Assembly (NCBI RefSeq): GCF_014174405.1
Contig: NZ_JACEGA010000001.1
Span: 1,455,001 to 1,519,000 of the forward strand
Direction of reading: 5' to 3'
Source: Variimorphobacter saccharofermentans
GTDB taxonomy: Bacteria > Bacillota > Clostridia > Lachnospirales > Lachnospiraceae
DNA length: 64,000 nucleotides
Within the stretch, counting starts at the first letter, position 1. The number at the start of each line of letters is the position of its first letter. The notes below the pieces were generated by a model. That model was given only the letters and a program-made list of their open reading frames with translations, searched no databases and was not told the origin of the DNA. Positions 1 through 10,603 of the stretch are shown here, piece after piece. The translations under genes were made by a program, and so were the position numbers.

Positions 1-2311
<2,311 letters not shown>

Positions 2312-2330
2312 AAAAAAGGGTATATAGTGG

Positions 2331-2358
2331 AAGAGCGGAGTCGCAAGACGAAGCTCTT
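2331..2358 (+). other. GNRA-capped hairpin downstream of 23S rRNA
   Basis: AAGAGC (2331-2336) pairs with GCTCTT (2353-2358). Inside, a GGA/GAA internal loop is followed by GTC/GAC closing a GCAA tetraloop (2343-2346). This is a compact fold of the kind seen in processing or protein-binding elements of rRNA precursors. It sits in the place where a 23S-5S spacer would begin. The structure is read directly from the sequence; a role in rRNA processing is inference. Confidence 0.5.
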
Positions 2359-2422
2359 GGATGTACATTTTCTTGTGTAGTATTTTGTCAATTAACATGA
2401 CCCCAATAGTTTTACTATATAT

Positions 2423-2457
2423 AACTCAAAGCGTTGTATCTTGCTTTGAGTTTTTTC
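2423..2457 (+). terminator. Intrinsic terminator of the rRNA operon
   Basis: A perfect 10-bp stem, AACTCAAAGC (2423-2432) with GCTTTGAGTT (2443-2452), leads straight into a run of T. No 5S rRNA-like sequence lies between the 23S end and this hairpin, so transcription of this operon appears to end without a 5S gene. Between it and the next gene (2458-2638) only a promoter candidate is seen. Confidence 0.85.
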
Positions 2458-2481
2458 TTATTTTACTTTAGATATTTCATC

Positions 2482-2510
2482 TTTCCATTTGTCGATTTTA
2501 GTAGTATAAT
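2482..2510 (+). promoter_or_regulatory. Probable sigma-A promoter for the XrtG island
   Basis: TTTCCA (2482-2487) and a perfect TATAAT (2505-2510) are separated by 17 bp. The site lies just after the rRNA terminator and about 130 bp before the first gene of the exosortase island. The leader between them is AT-rich and holds no clear riboswitch. Confidence 0.55.
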
Positions 2511-2638
2511 AATGGTAACAATTACAAATAATTTTAGATGTAATAAATACTATAACAGCAATAAATACGATAACTACTTCAGTAAGACCAGAGTAGTAAT
2601 TCTATAGATAACGAAAAAAGTCGAGGTAGCGAAAAGGT

Positions 2639-5600
2639 ATGAGCTTTCGGGGGTATAAATTTAAATTTGAACTTCATGCAAGTCATTCTGCTCTGGTTAA
2701 CTCATCCAATCAATACCACTTCCATAATTTTACTATTGTTCTATATTTAAATAATCTGTCTGATTATGATTTGGAGTTGGTACTTTACGAAGATATTGAG
2801 TCCTATATATCCAACTGGCTAAGTCAATTTCAGAACAAACTTTTAGAAGAAACTCTTTTGTTTTATAATACTACGGCTACGTTAGAAACCATTGGAGATG
2901 CCTTTTACACTATTTTATGTAAAAAACTACTTGAAAAGAATTTCGAGCTGGTAAGGCTGGAGATATACGAAAATCCGACCCGTATTTATTCGGTATCGGA
3001 AAAAATACTGGATAGTACAATTAATGAATTACAGGTATTACCGGTTTATAATGCGAGTACTGTGATCGGTGAAGATGATTTATCGTTAAGAGATAATATA
3101 TACGAAGAAATAGCCGCAACTGATAGTAAGAAAGTCAATAAAGAGGAGATCAACCCTCTAATAGAATTAGCGAAGGATACTGCGGATATATCCAATGAGA
3201 ATAAATCGTATACGGAAGCATATACAACACAATCTAAACATGGAAGAGAACCAGTTAAGTCAGAGAAAAAAAGTAGAAAACTATTAAAACTCGCAGTCGC
3301 TTTAATGCTGTTACTCGCATCTTCCATCAGTATCATGTATGTGATAAAGATAAGCGGTGTATATCCACGTGGATCGGATACATTATGCCATATCTATCGG
3401 GCGGATTTGATTTATCATTCGATTCAATCCGGTGTTTGGTATCCTCTATATGACAATATGTGGTATAACGGAGTGGAGATTATGAGATATTGGGGACCAC
3501 TGCCACTATACTTCATAGCATTATTACAGTATTTTGCCCAAGGGGATGCGTTGAATGCATATTTATTATTTATTGGAGTGGTTTACTTTATCGGAGGCAG
3601 TGGATGGCTATTATTCGGATGGAAATACAATCGTATAGGTCTTTCCACTTTTATTGGTATTACCTGGTTTTTATTACCTGAGAATATGAGGGTGCAAATT
3701 GATGATGGTAATTTGCCCCGTGCACTCATAAATTCCTTACTTCCCTTTTTGTTCTATTTTATATGGATTACATTAGAAGAGAAGAAATGGTCATCTTTAG
3801 TTTCTCTAATATTTATAAATGCATTAATAGGATTATGCCATGCCGGCATTGCTACTATGGTTCTTTTTTCCGTATTAATATATCTTATTGTTCATGCGTT
3901 TGCGAATAAAAGCTTTAAAATGCATAAATTCATATTGATTGGAATGATTTTGTCCTTTGCCCTTATTGGTATATGGTTATTTCCTGCATTAAATGGAGGG
4001 GCTGTATCAAAAGGAAACAGTACGAACCAGGTAATGAGTATTTTCTTTGAAAATGTTATTCAATCCTTGAATCCGACTGATCGTGTACAAGGTGATTTGA
4101 GTGTATTTTATTATGGATTGTCCTTGTTTGTGATAAATATATTGGGAGTTTTGCTCGGCACGAAGAAGGTGCGTTCTAGTTTTTTAACGGCGATGCTTAT
4201 CTTTTTCTGTACCTCAAAATCCATGTACTCGATATTTGTTAAGCTTCCCTTTAGCCAGTATTTATGGATGATACGGTTTATACCGTTATCTCTGGCATTA
4301 ATTTATATGTCCATTATATTGTGGAGAGATTTAAAAAAATGGGTGTACATTATGATAGGAATCATAATAATATTGGACATCCTGCCATCCTATCAATACA
4401 TTTATGCAGAGCCAGAGAAAAGAGTTACAGATGTAAGACAAGCACAATATAATAAAGCAGAAGCTCTAGCAATTGTTCAAGCGAAGGAAGTAACACAACA
4501 GAGAATGACTTTATTTGATCTGAGTACCTATGGTGCTTTTGCGCCTTACTATGTATCTGGAGTTGAGCCTAAAGTACAATATACCTTTGGAGCGGGTTGG
4601 GAAGGTGCCAGAACAGCATCCAATATTGTTCAGATTAACAGTGCATTAACCTATGGTAATTACTATTTTTTATTTGACCGGTGTCTTGAGTTAGGTGATG
4701 ATACAATACTATTTCGGATTGATTATTTGGAAAACAAGGAAAGAGACATCGAGCAGCTAATTAAGGCAGGAAAACAATCCGGTTATGACTTAGTATTACA
4801 AACCGGACATTCCATGGTTTTTCATCGCGAGATCGGAGAAAGCTTTGGAACAATTGTTACATATAAGAATATTGCAATTGGAGAAGCGGCAAAAAACATT
4901 TCGCTGTTATTTCCTTCATTTAAGGAAGGTAATTCTACAAATCTAAGTGATTATACTTTTGAGGAATTAAAAAACTATGACAAAATCTATTTGTCTGACT
5001 TTACTTATAACCAGGGAGATGATATAGAATCAATTTTACGAAAATTAGCTGAGAATGGAGTTCAGATATATATTGATATGAATAAAATACCAGTAAACTC
5101 TAAGACAAATCGAAATGAAATTCTTGGGGTCAGTGCACAGGTGATTGCTTTCCATGAAAACTTTCCAAGTCTTTACTATCTGGGGAAAGTATATCAGCCT
5201 CAAGAGTTTTCAAGTGAAGAAGAGGAGTTGAAGGAGGAGATTACCGATGAGGTAATCTCATGGAACACAGTATATCTTGATGGTATTACCCATATAGACG
5301 GTTATTGTACATTGAATGATACACAACTTGTATTTGCAGGAACCGGTAAATATGACAATATCCATTTTCTTGGTTTCAATCTACTGTACCATGCTCTGAT
5401 TAGTAATGATGTAGAGATTACCAAACTCTTGACAGAGCTTTTCGGAGATAAACTGGAAGACATTCCTATGCGGGTTCCAGTTCCATTAGAGATAGAGTTT
5501 CTTCCAGACAGAATTATTATTGACAGTAAGTATGACAATGTGAATACCGCTCTGGCCTTGATCGACATTTTCCATAGCGATAAACCATTAGTTCAGGACA

Positions 5601-5755
5601 ATAATTTGCTAGTGGTAAATAAAGGACGAACCATTATACATATTAAGTACCCATATTTAAAAGAGAGCTTATTCCTTAGCATAAGTGGAATTATAGCTAC
5701 TGCAATTTACTTAATCATTACCTACAGAGTATTTCATAAAAAGAGTGACAAATGA
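2639..5755 (+). CDS. Large membrane protein with N-terminal PTPS-like domain (PTPS-related membrane protein)
   Basis: Residues 1-130 resemble 6-pyruvoyl-tetrahydropterin synthase: His16 followed by the HxH pair His27/His29 match its zinc ligands, and an ENPTR motif lies near residue 120. The catalytic Cys normally four residues before the HxH is not there (Ser23), so this is more likely a binding domain than an enzyme. An acidic linker leads to a membrane segment at about 215-237, then the RGSDTLCHIYRADLI region and a multi-pass section to about 585, as in the PTPS-related membrane family. A large extracytoplasmic part follows, with a last membrane helix at about 1010-1032. The polytopic layout resembles GT-C/YfhO-type glycan enzymes. 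It heads the exosortase island. Domain assignment is fairly sure; function is unknown. Confidence 0.8.
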   Translation: MSFRGYKFKFELHASHSALVNSSNQYHFHNFTIVLYLNNLSDYDLELVLYEDIESYISNWLSQFQNKLLEETLLFYNTTATLETIGDAFYTILCKKLLEKNFELVRLEIYENPTRIYSVSEKILDSTINELQVLPVYNASTVIGEDDLSLRDNIYEEIAATDSKKVNKEEINPLIELAKDTADISNENKSYTEAYTTQSKHGREPVKSEKKSRKLLKLAVALMLLLASSISIMYVIKISGVYPRGSDTLCHIYRADLIYHSIQSGVWYPLYDNMWYNGVEIMRYWGPLPLYFIALLQYFAQGDALNAYLLFIGVVYFIGGSGWLLFGWKYNRIGLSTFIGITWFLLPENMRVQIDDGNLPRALINSLLPFLFYFIWITLEEKKWSSLVSLIFINALIGLCHAGIATMVLFSVLIYLIVHAFANKSFKMHKFILIGMILSFALIGIWLFPALNGGAVSKGNSTNQVMSIFFENVIQSLNPTDRVQGDLSVFYYGLSLFVINILGVLLGTKKVRSSFLTAMLIFFCTSKSMYSIFVKLPFSQYLWMIRFIPLSLALIYMSIILWRDLKKWVYIMIGIIIILDILPSYQYIYAEPEKRVTDVRQAQYNKAEALAIVQAKEVTQQRMTLFDLSTYGAFAPYYVSGVEPKVQYTFGAGWEGARTASNIVQINSALTYGNYYFLFDRCLELGDDTILFRIDYLENKERDIEQLIKAGKQSGYDLVLQTGHSMVFHREIGESFGTIVTYKNIAIGEAAKNISLLFPSFKEGNSTNLSDYTFEELKNYDKIYLSDFTYNQGDDIESILRKLAENGVQIYIDMNKIPVNSKTNRNEILGVSAQVIAFHENFPSLYYLGKVYQPQEFSSEEEELKEEITDEVISWNTVYLDGITHIDGYCTLNDTQLVFAGTGKYDNIHFLGFNLLYHALISNDVEITKLLTELFGDKLEDIPMRVPVPLEIEFLPDRIIIDSKYDNVNTALALIDIFHSDKPLVQDNNLLVVNKGRTIIHIKYPYLKESLFLSISGIIATAIYLIITYRVFHKKSDK

Positions 5756-5789
5756 TGATTTGTAACGATTGAAAGAAGGAAAGGTACTA

Positions 5790-7004
5790 ATGAAGAAAAT
5801 TTCTATAGTAATGATAGTTGTTTTGACTTTACTAATATGCAATCCCAAGCATGTCAATGCGGAGGGAGCTGTGTTTATTGACGGCTCTTTTTCAGACTGG
5901 AGTAATGTTTATCATAGCAATATCGCAGACAGTAGCCAATATTTTTCACAGGCAGCGATCATATACGATGAGCAATATATTTATATTCATGTTGTAGAAA
6001 AGCCATCGTCGCCTTGGAATACGAATTATCCTACCCTTAATATTAATTGTGATGGGACAAGCAAAAGTATTGTCGTTGTACGTAATGATTATAGTGGCGC
6101 CGATGGTACCTTTAATATATCTGTAAAAAATAGTTGGTATAACAATATCAGCAATGCAGAAGGTATAGTATATCGCGCCAATGGCTATAATGAGTGGGAA
6201 ATTAAGATTCCGGTTTATGATATCTTTGTACCGAACTCTGATCAGTCTTCTGATAATGTAAGGCCTATGGAGGTTACATCAGTTAGTGCTTCCTGGGATA
6301 CGGGGGGATCAGTTACGCTTAGTGCTGATTATGTAGGAGAACCCTTTCCAACTCCAAGTCCGCTTCCGACTCCGGATCCTAATGTGGAGCAGCCACCTAG
6401 ACCAGGTATTATTATTGATGGATACTATGATGATTGGGAAAGTATGCCCATGACGGAAGTAGGTTATGATCCAAGCAGACCGAATCGTGCTTCCTTATTA
6501 AAGGATGATGGATATATTTATTTATTCTATGAGGTTGATGCAAATGGTAATAAAACAGTACCATTGGATGGCATAAGCATTACCATCAATAATACCTCTT
6601 ACCAGCTATATATTCGATTCCCAAATGAACAAGGTGCTACGGATTGGAGCAAAGACGTATATAATTTGGATGAAGGAATATATACCGGACTTTCACCCTT
6701 TACTTACTGGCCAAATCAAACTCTCGGGGAAGCAGCGGTAACCATTGCAGGAAATAACTGCGTTGAACTAAAGATTGATATGACACGGTTGGAAGAGACA
6801 CTTGGATTGGAACCGGGTACCATTAGTGGTGGAGCCAATATCTCAGTAAGTTTACCGAATGTTGGAAGTCAGAATTTAGACGCGGTTGGAGTATCTACTG
6901 GCTCCTATGGTGGAATACTTATTTGCTTAGGCGTTGTATTGCTTTGCATTTTTATACATTTTGCTCGGGAAAACGGTTATTTAACGAGAAATAAGAGGAT
7001 GTGA
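5790..7004 (+). CDS. Secreted two-module surface protein with exosortase-type C-terminal sorting tail
   Basis: The ATG at 5790 is preferred over an upstream TTG because GAAGGAAAGG lies just before it and because it starts a clean signal peptide ending near the mature residues EGAVFIDG. Two repeated modules follow, each opening with an IDGxxxDW pattern (FIDGSFSDW and IIDGYYDDW), a signature of CBM9-like/DOMON-like sugar-binding folds. They are joined by a Pro/Thr-rich linker. The C-terminus has a small Gly/Ser stretch (VSTGSYGG), one hydrophobic helix and a short basic tail (RNKRM), the layout of a Firmicu-CTERM sorting signal. It directly precedes the exosortase gene and is the obvious candidate substrate. 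Ligand unknown. Confidence 0.8.
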   Translation: MKKISIVMIVVLTLLICNPKHVNAEGAVFIDGSFSDWSNVYHSNIADSSQYFSQAAIIYDEQYIYIHVVEKPSSPWNTNYPTLNINCDGTSKSIVVVRNDYSGADGTFNISVKNSWYNNISNAEGIVYRANGYNEWEIKIPVYDIFVPNSDQSSDNVRPMEVTSVSASWDTGGSVTLSADYVGEPFPTPSPLPTPDPNVEQPPRPGIIIDGYYDDWESMPMTEVGYDPSRPNRASLLKDDGYIYLFYEVDANGNKTVPLDGISITINNTSYQLYIRFPNEQGATDWSKDVYNLDEGIYTGLSPFTYWPNQTLGEAAVTIAGNNCVELKIDMTRLEETLGLEPGTISGGANISVSLPNVGSQNLDAVGVSTGSYGGILICLGVVLLCIFIHFARENGYLTRNKRM

Positions 7005-7008
7005 AGCT

Positions 7009-7614
7009 ATGAATGTATTTTTTGTGATTTGCCTTATCATCTGGATATATTTACTCACAGTTTTTTATAGAAGTAAGCTTTACTATTTCCAATTTTTATG
7101 GGGGAGTGTGGGGCTGTTCATATTTTTAATGGCTTTCATACAGCCTATTGCTACAAAGCCGCTTATGGAACTGGTATCCTCTGCATCAGGAATTCTCGGG
7201 AGAATAACCGGATTTTTTGAAGCTTATCATGAGTATGGTGTGCTTTTTATTTCAAACCACGATTCCTCAATATCTTTATATATCGATTATGAATGCTCTG
7301 GAATTATTGAGATGATGGCCTTTGTTTCCATGCTGGCTTTTTTTCAGGTATATGATATCGGGCAAAGACTGATAATTAGTGCAATTGGATGTGTAGGAAT
7401 ATTCTTTGCTAATGTAATACGTATCTTTGTGATATGTACGATCATCTATCTTTATGGTAATGATGCATACTATATTGCTCACACGATTGTTGGACGATTG
7501 GTATTTTACAGCATGTCGGTTTTACTTTATTATTATGTTTTTACAAAAACGCAGATTGTTAAACAAAAGATAGGAGGATTCCAATATGCTGAACATACTG
7601 AAAGTCCTCGCTAA
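7009..7614 (+). CDS. xrtG: Exosortase family protein XrtG
   Basis: A 201-residue polytopic membrane protein with the exosortase/archaeosortase catalytic set: Cys96 in YECSGIIEM, Arg138 in NVIRIF, and His158 in AHTIVGR, each near a membrane segment. These enzymes cut C-terminal sorting signals at the membrane outer face and act as transpeptidase-like sorters. The length and the neighbours (PTPS-like proteins, a dedicated GT2) match the Gram-positive XrtG type. It starts 4 bp after the putative substrate gene and overlaps the following glycosyltransferase, so the three are cotranscribed. Confidence 0.92.
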   Translation: MNVFFVICLIIWIYLLTVFYRSKLYYFQFLWGSVGLFIFLMAFIQPIATKPLMELVSSASGILGRITGFFEAYHEYGVLFISNHDSSISLYIDYECSGIIEMMAFVSMLAFFQVYDIGQRLIISAIGCVGIFFANVIRIFVICTIIYLYGNDAYYIAHTIVGRLVFYSMSVLLYYYVFTKTQIVKQKIGGFQYAEHTESPR

Positions 7615-8953
7615 TAAAATAGTTTTCTGGGCTGCTTGGGTTGTAATCCCCCTTATTATTGAGATATTCCCGGCAATTCTTGGCTTTTTTGTTTTACTTA
7701 AAAAGCGGATTACCTTTCGGAATGATCCGGAACCTATCTATTATCCTCATGTTACATTGATTATTCCAGTATATAATTCGGCCGGAACATTGGAACAATG
7801 CCTTGAATCAGTTAATAAGTCCAGTTATCCCATTGAGAAAATGAATATCTTACTAGTTAATAACGGAAGTAGGGATAATAGCTTCAGCGTATTTCAAAAG
7901 TACCAATATACCCATACCTATATGAATATGAAGTGGATGAATGCCCAACAGGGGAAATCTAAGGCTCTTAATATGGCTTTATTTCATAGTGAAGGGAAAT
8001 ACATCATTCACATAGATAGTGATGGTGCATTGCATCCGGAGGCAATTAAGAATCTGGTTTGTCGTTTTGAAGCTCATAAAAACATCCATTGTATGACGGG
8101 AGCAATTCTGACAAATCCGGCGTTGATCGATAATACGAAAGGCTTTTTTAAGCGATGTATGCAGAAAACAGAATTTTATGAATATGCACAGGCATTTTTG
8201 GCTGGACGCAACTATGAGGCTGAATGGAACAGTATCTTTACGATGTCCGGTGCTTTTTCAGCCTTCCGTAAATCAACCATATTAAAAACCCAGTTATATA
8301 ATACGGATACTGTATGTGAGGATACTCATGTAACCTTTCAGGTTCGTCATTTACTAAAGCGAAAGATTGACCTGTGTGAGAACGCTGTCTTCTTTGTTGA
8401 TCCGATTGAAGATTTCCGGACCTTGTATGTACAAAGGCAACGTTGGCAGAGAGGAGAACTGGAAGTTGCACATATGTTCCCGGGTGAGGATAATTTTATT
8501 AAGGGAATCCTGAATAATTTTATGCTCAGACTTTTATTGTTTGATCATACCTTTGCGTTTCCAAGAATGATTTGGTATTTCGCGTTAATCTGCCTGACAT
8601 TTTTGGACTATCCATTCCGTTTTATTGTTATCTCGGTTGTGTTTATTTATTTGTTATATGTCGTCTCAGCGTTTTTATATTACCTAAATATATGCTCCTA
8701 CCTGTATTGGGATAAGAAGTTAAGAAAGTATTATGCAAGGAAGCTGCCCTATATTATTTTGCTTCCGGTATTTAACTTTATTATGTACTGGTTCCGCTTT
8801 GCCGGTATTATTAACAGCATAAAGGGACCAAGCAACTGGAGAACAAAGTCCTTCAAAGAGGAATTTGGAATATTCAGAAAAGTGATAGACGATGATTTAT
8901 CTTTTGTAAAGAAAATTATCAAAAGAATGAAACATTATATATATGAAGAATAA
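7586..8953 (+). CDS. XrtG-associated family 2 glycosyltransferase
   Basis: A hydrophobic N-terminus (about 10-38) is followed by a GT2 domain: VTLIIPVYN, VNNGSRDNS, the metal-binding HIDSDG motif, and an ED plus QRQRWQRGE motif like the Q(x)xRW of processive synthases such as cellulose or hyaluronan synthase. Several membrane helices close the protein. It probably builds a glycan at the membrane from nucleotide sugars. The start at 7586 has AGGAGG upstream and overlaps the xrtG stop by 29 bp, showing translational coupling. Proteins of this type are the known partners of XrtG. The sugar and product are unknown. Confidence 0.9.
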   Translation: MLNILKVLANKIVFWAAWVVIPLIIEIFPAILGFFVLLKKRITFRNDPEPIYYPHVTLIIPVYNSAGTLEQCLESVNKSSYPIEKMNILLVNNGSRDNSFSVFQKYQYTHTYMNMKWMNAQQGKSKALNMALFHSEGKYIIHIDSDGALHPEAIKNLVCRFEAHKNIHCMTGAILTNPALIDNTKGFFKRCMQKTEFYEYAQAFLAGRNYEAEWNSIFTMSGAFSAFRKSTILKTQLYNTDTVCEDTHVTFQVRHLLKRKIDLCENAVFFVDPIEDFRTLYVQRQRWQRGELEVAHMFPGEDNFIKGILNNFMLRLLLFDHTFAFPRMIWYFALICLTFLDYPFRFIVISVVFIYLLYVVSAFLYYLNICSYLYWDKKLRKYYARKLPYIILLPVFNFIMYWFRFAGIINSIKGPSNWRTKSFKEEFGIFRKVIDDDLSFVKKIIKRMKHYIYEE

Positions 8954-8998
8954 TTCAGAATAAAGCATTATCATTCCGTAAGGAAAGGTAGAATTCTA

Positions 8999-10093
8999 AT
9001 GAAAAGAATAGTGAAAGATGATAATACTGCAAAGAATGGGAGAATCTTATTATCAGTAATCCTTTTTTGCATCCTGATATTTGTATTAGTTGTACTGGAT
9101 ATTGACAATTTTACAAAAAATAGCATTGCTGTCTATACTGCTTCCCAAGAGGAAAGAGTATTGGATATGATGTATTCTGCTACTGAGATTTCAGAGTTGA
9201 ATACGCAATCTTATGATACTAATCTGGTAGAAATGATAAAAAGTAATTTTTCTACATCTTCCAGTATATTTTGCTTTGTTGCGAAAGATGATCAAATCAT
9301 ATTTCTTAAGGATGATAACACAACCTTAAGTCTGCTGGATAAATATAGTGGAAAGCTGGAAGACGTGATTCGACCGCTAGATAAAGAAGGATTTAGGATA
9401 GAAGGTCACTCCGGATCATTAAGGGCTAAATTATACGATCATAGAGATTACTATGTATCAGTTGCCTCTTATACGTATGATAATGTGAATTATAAATTGG
9501 GTATTTGCTCCAGAGAATATTATTTAACAACGAAGATGAAGATGCAACTACTGCTTCTTCATGTATATACCTATCTGACTCTTATTATCATAGCCTTTAT
9601 ATCACTTACCTTTTTCCTGCTACAGAAGACAAAAAAAGATAGACTTAAGATTAACCAGTTGGAGAGTGAAACAGCGAATAGTCGTTTATTGATCGATAAA
9701 TTAAACGAGGATATTTTAAAAATAACGATAAATAAAACATCAAATCGAACAAGTGGATTATTAGCAAAGGACTTAGTGGAAAGCATTATACATAATTTAA
9801 GTGAGGAACAGAAAAAACAGACATTTAAGGTCTGTATTAAAATACAAGCTCCTCGACAGGAGCTATACACCAATGTTGCTGCCCAACTGGACCGCTTTTA
9901 TGTGGATAATTGTATTAGCTGCTTATGGTCTGAGAATGAATTCTTAGTCTTACTGCCGAATTCTTCGTACAGAGATGCCAAGTACTTTATACAAGTGTTT
10001 CACCAGCAATATGTTATCAGCTTCGGAGATTATCAGGAAGACATATTAATGTATGTTATGTTACCGGAAGAAAAAATAGGAGATCGGATATGA
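8999..10093 (+). CDS. Membrane sensor-like protein with degenerate GGDEF-like domain
   Basis: Two membrane helices (about 15-35 and 184-206) flank an extracytoplasmic region of about 150 residues, the arrangement of single-Cache sensor proteins. After a short coiled linker, the cytoplasmic part ends with ENEFLVLLPNSSYRDA, which resembles the GGDEF segment of diguanylate cyclases (GDEFxxLLP) but lacks the catalytic GGDEF residues. If the relationship is real it cannot make c-di-GMP. It lies between the two glycosyltransferase genes of the island and overlaps the next gene by 4 bp. It may sense the envelope and control glycan export. Fold assignment is tentative. Confidence 0.55.
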   Translation: MKRIVKDDNTAKNGRILLSVILFCILIFVLVVLDIDNFTKNSIAVYTASQEERVLDMMYSATEISELNTQSYDTNLVEMIKSNFSTSSSIFCFVAKDDQIIFLKDDNTTLSLLDKYSGKLEDVIRPLDKEGFRIEGHSGSLRAKLYDHRDYYVSVASYTYDNVNYKLGICSREYYLTTKMKMQLLLLHVYTYLTLIIIAFISLTFFLLQKTKKDRLKINQLESETANSRLLIDKLNEDILKITINKTSNRTSGLLAKDLVESIIHNLSEEQKKQTFKVCIKIQAPRQELYTNVAAQLDRFYVDNCISCLWSENEFLVLLPNSSYRDAKYFIQVFHQQYVISFGDYQEDILMYVMLPEEKIGDRI

Positions 10094-10554
10094 GATATAG
10101 CCAATATAGATTTAAATTCTATCTGAATGCGAGTCATGCTATTTATATCCAGGGTATCATGGGAGAAAGGCATCCTCACACTTGGGAAATTCAAATAAAT
10201 GCAATTAAACAACAGGAACAATTTGTCAAGTTTGATGAAGTAGAGACGATAATTGAAGCCTTTTTAGAGAAATATCAGAATAAATTCTTAAATTGCTATC
10301 AGCCCTTTGATGTAATTAATCCAACCTTAGAGAATATATCAGAGTTTCTTATGAAGAGCTTACAAGGTATTATGCAGCCGCTGGGATGGGCAGTTTACGA
10401 ATTAGAGGTAAGTGAAACTCCGACCAGATCCTATATTATAAGTCTGGTAGAAAATAGTATAACAACTGAGCTTCAACGGAAAAATCTTGTTAAAGATATT
10501 ATCGATAGCTCATTTTCAATCCCTGTGGAAACACCTGACAACAATAATAGGTAA
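10090..10554 (+). CDS. XrtG-associated 6-pyruvoyl-tetrahydropterin synthase-like protein
   Basis: A 154-residue protein aligning with the N-terminal domain of the 1038-residue protein: YRFKFYLNASH at the start, zinc ligands His16, His28 and His30 (RHPHTW), a TLENISEF motif and SETPTRSY near the end. The usual catalytic Cys before the HxH is replaced (Met24), so synthase activity is doubtful. Its ATG overlaps the preceding stop (ATGA), so it is coupled to the GGDEF-like gene. A stand-alone PTPS-related protein is a typical member of XrtG islands. Its role, perhaps ligand binding or an unknown pterin-like chemistry, is not known. Confidence 0.8.
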   Translation: MRYSQYRFKFYLNASHAIYIQGIMGERHPHTWEIQINAIKQQEQFVKFDEVETIIEAFLEKYQNKFLNCYQPFDVINPTLENISEFLMKSLQGIMQPLGWAVYELEVSETPTRSYIISLVENSITTELQRKNLVKDIIDSSFSIPVETPDNNNR

Positions 10555-10603
10555 CACAATCATAACGATTCAAAAGACAAATGAAATAAAAAGGAGGGTG
10601 TAT

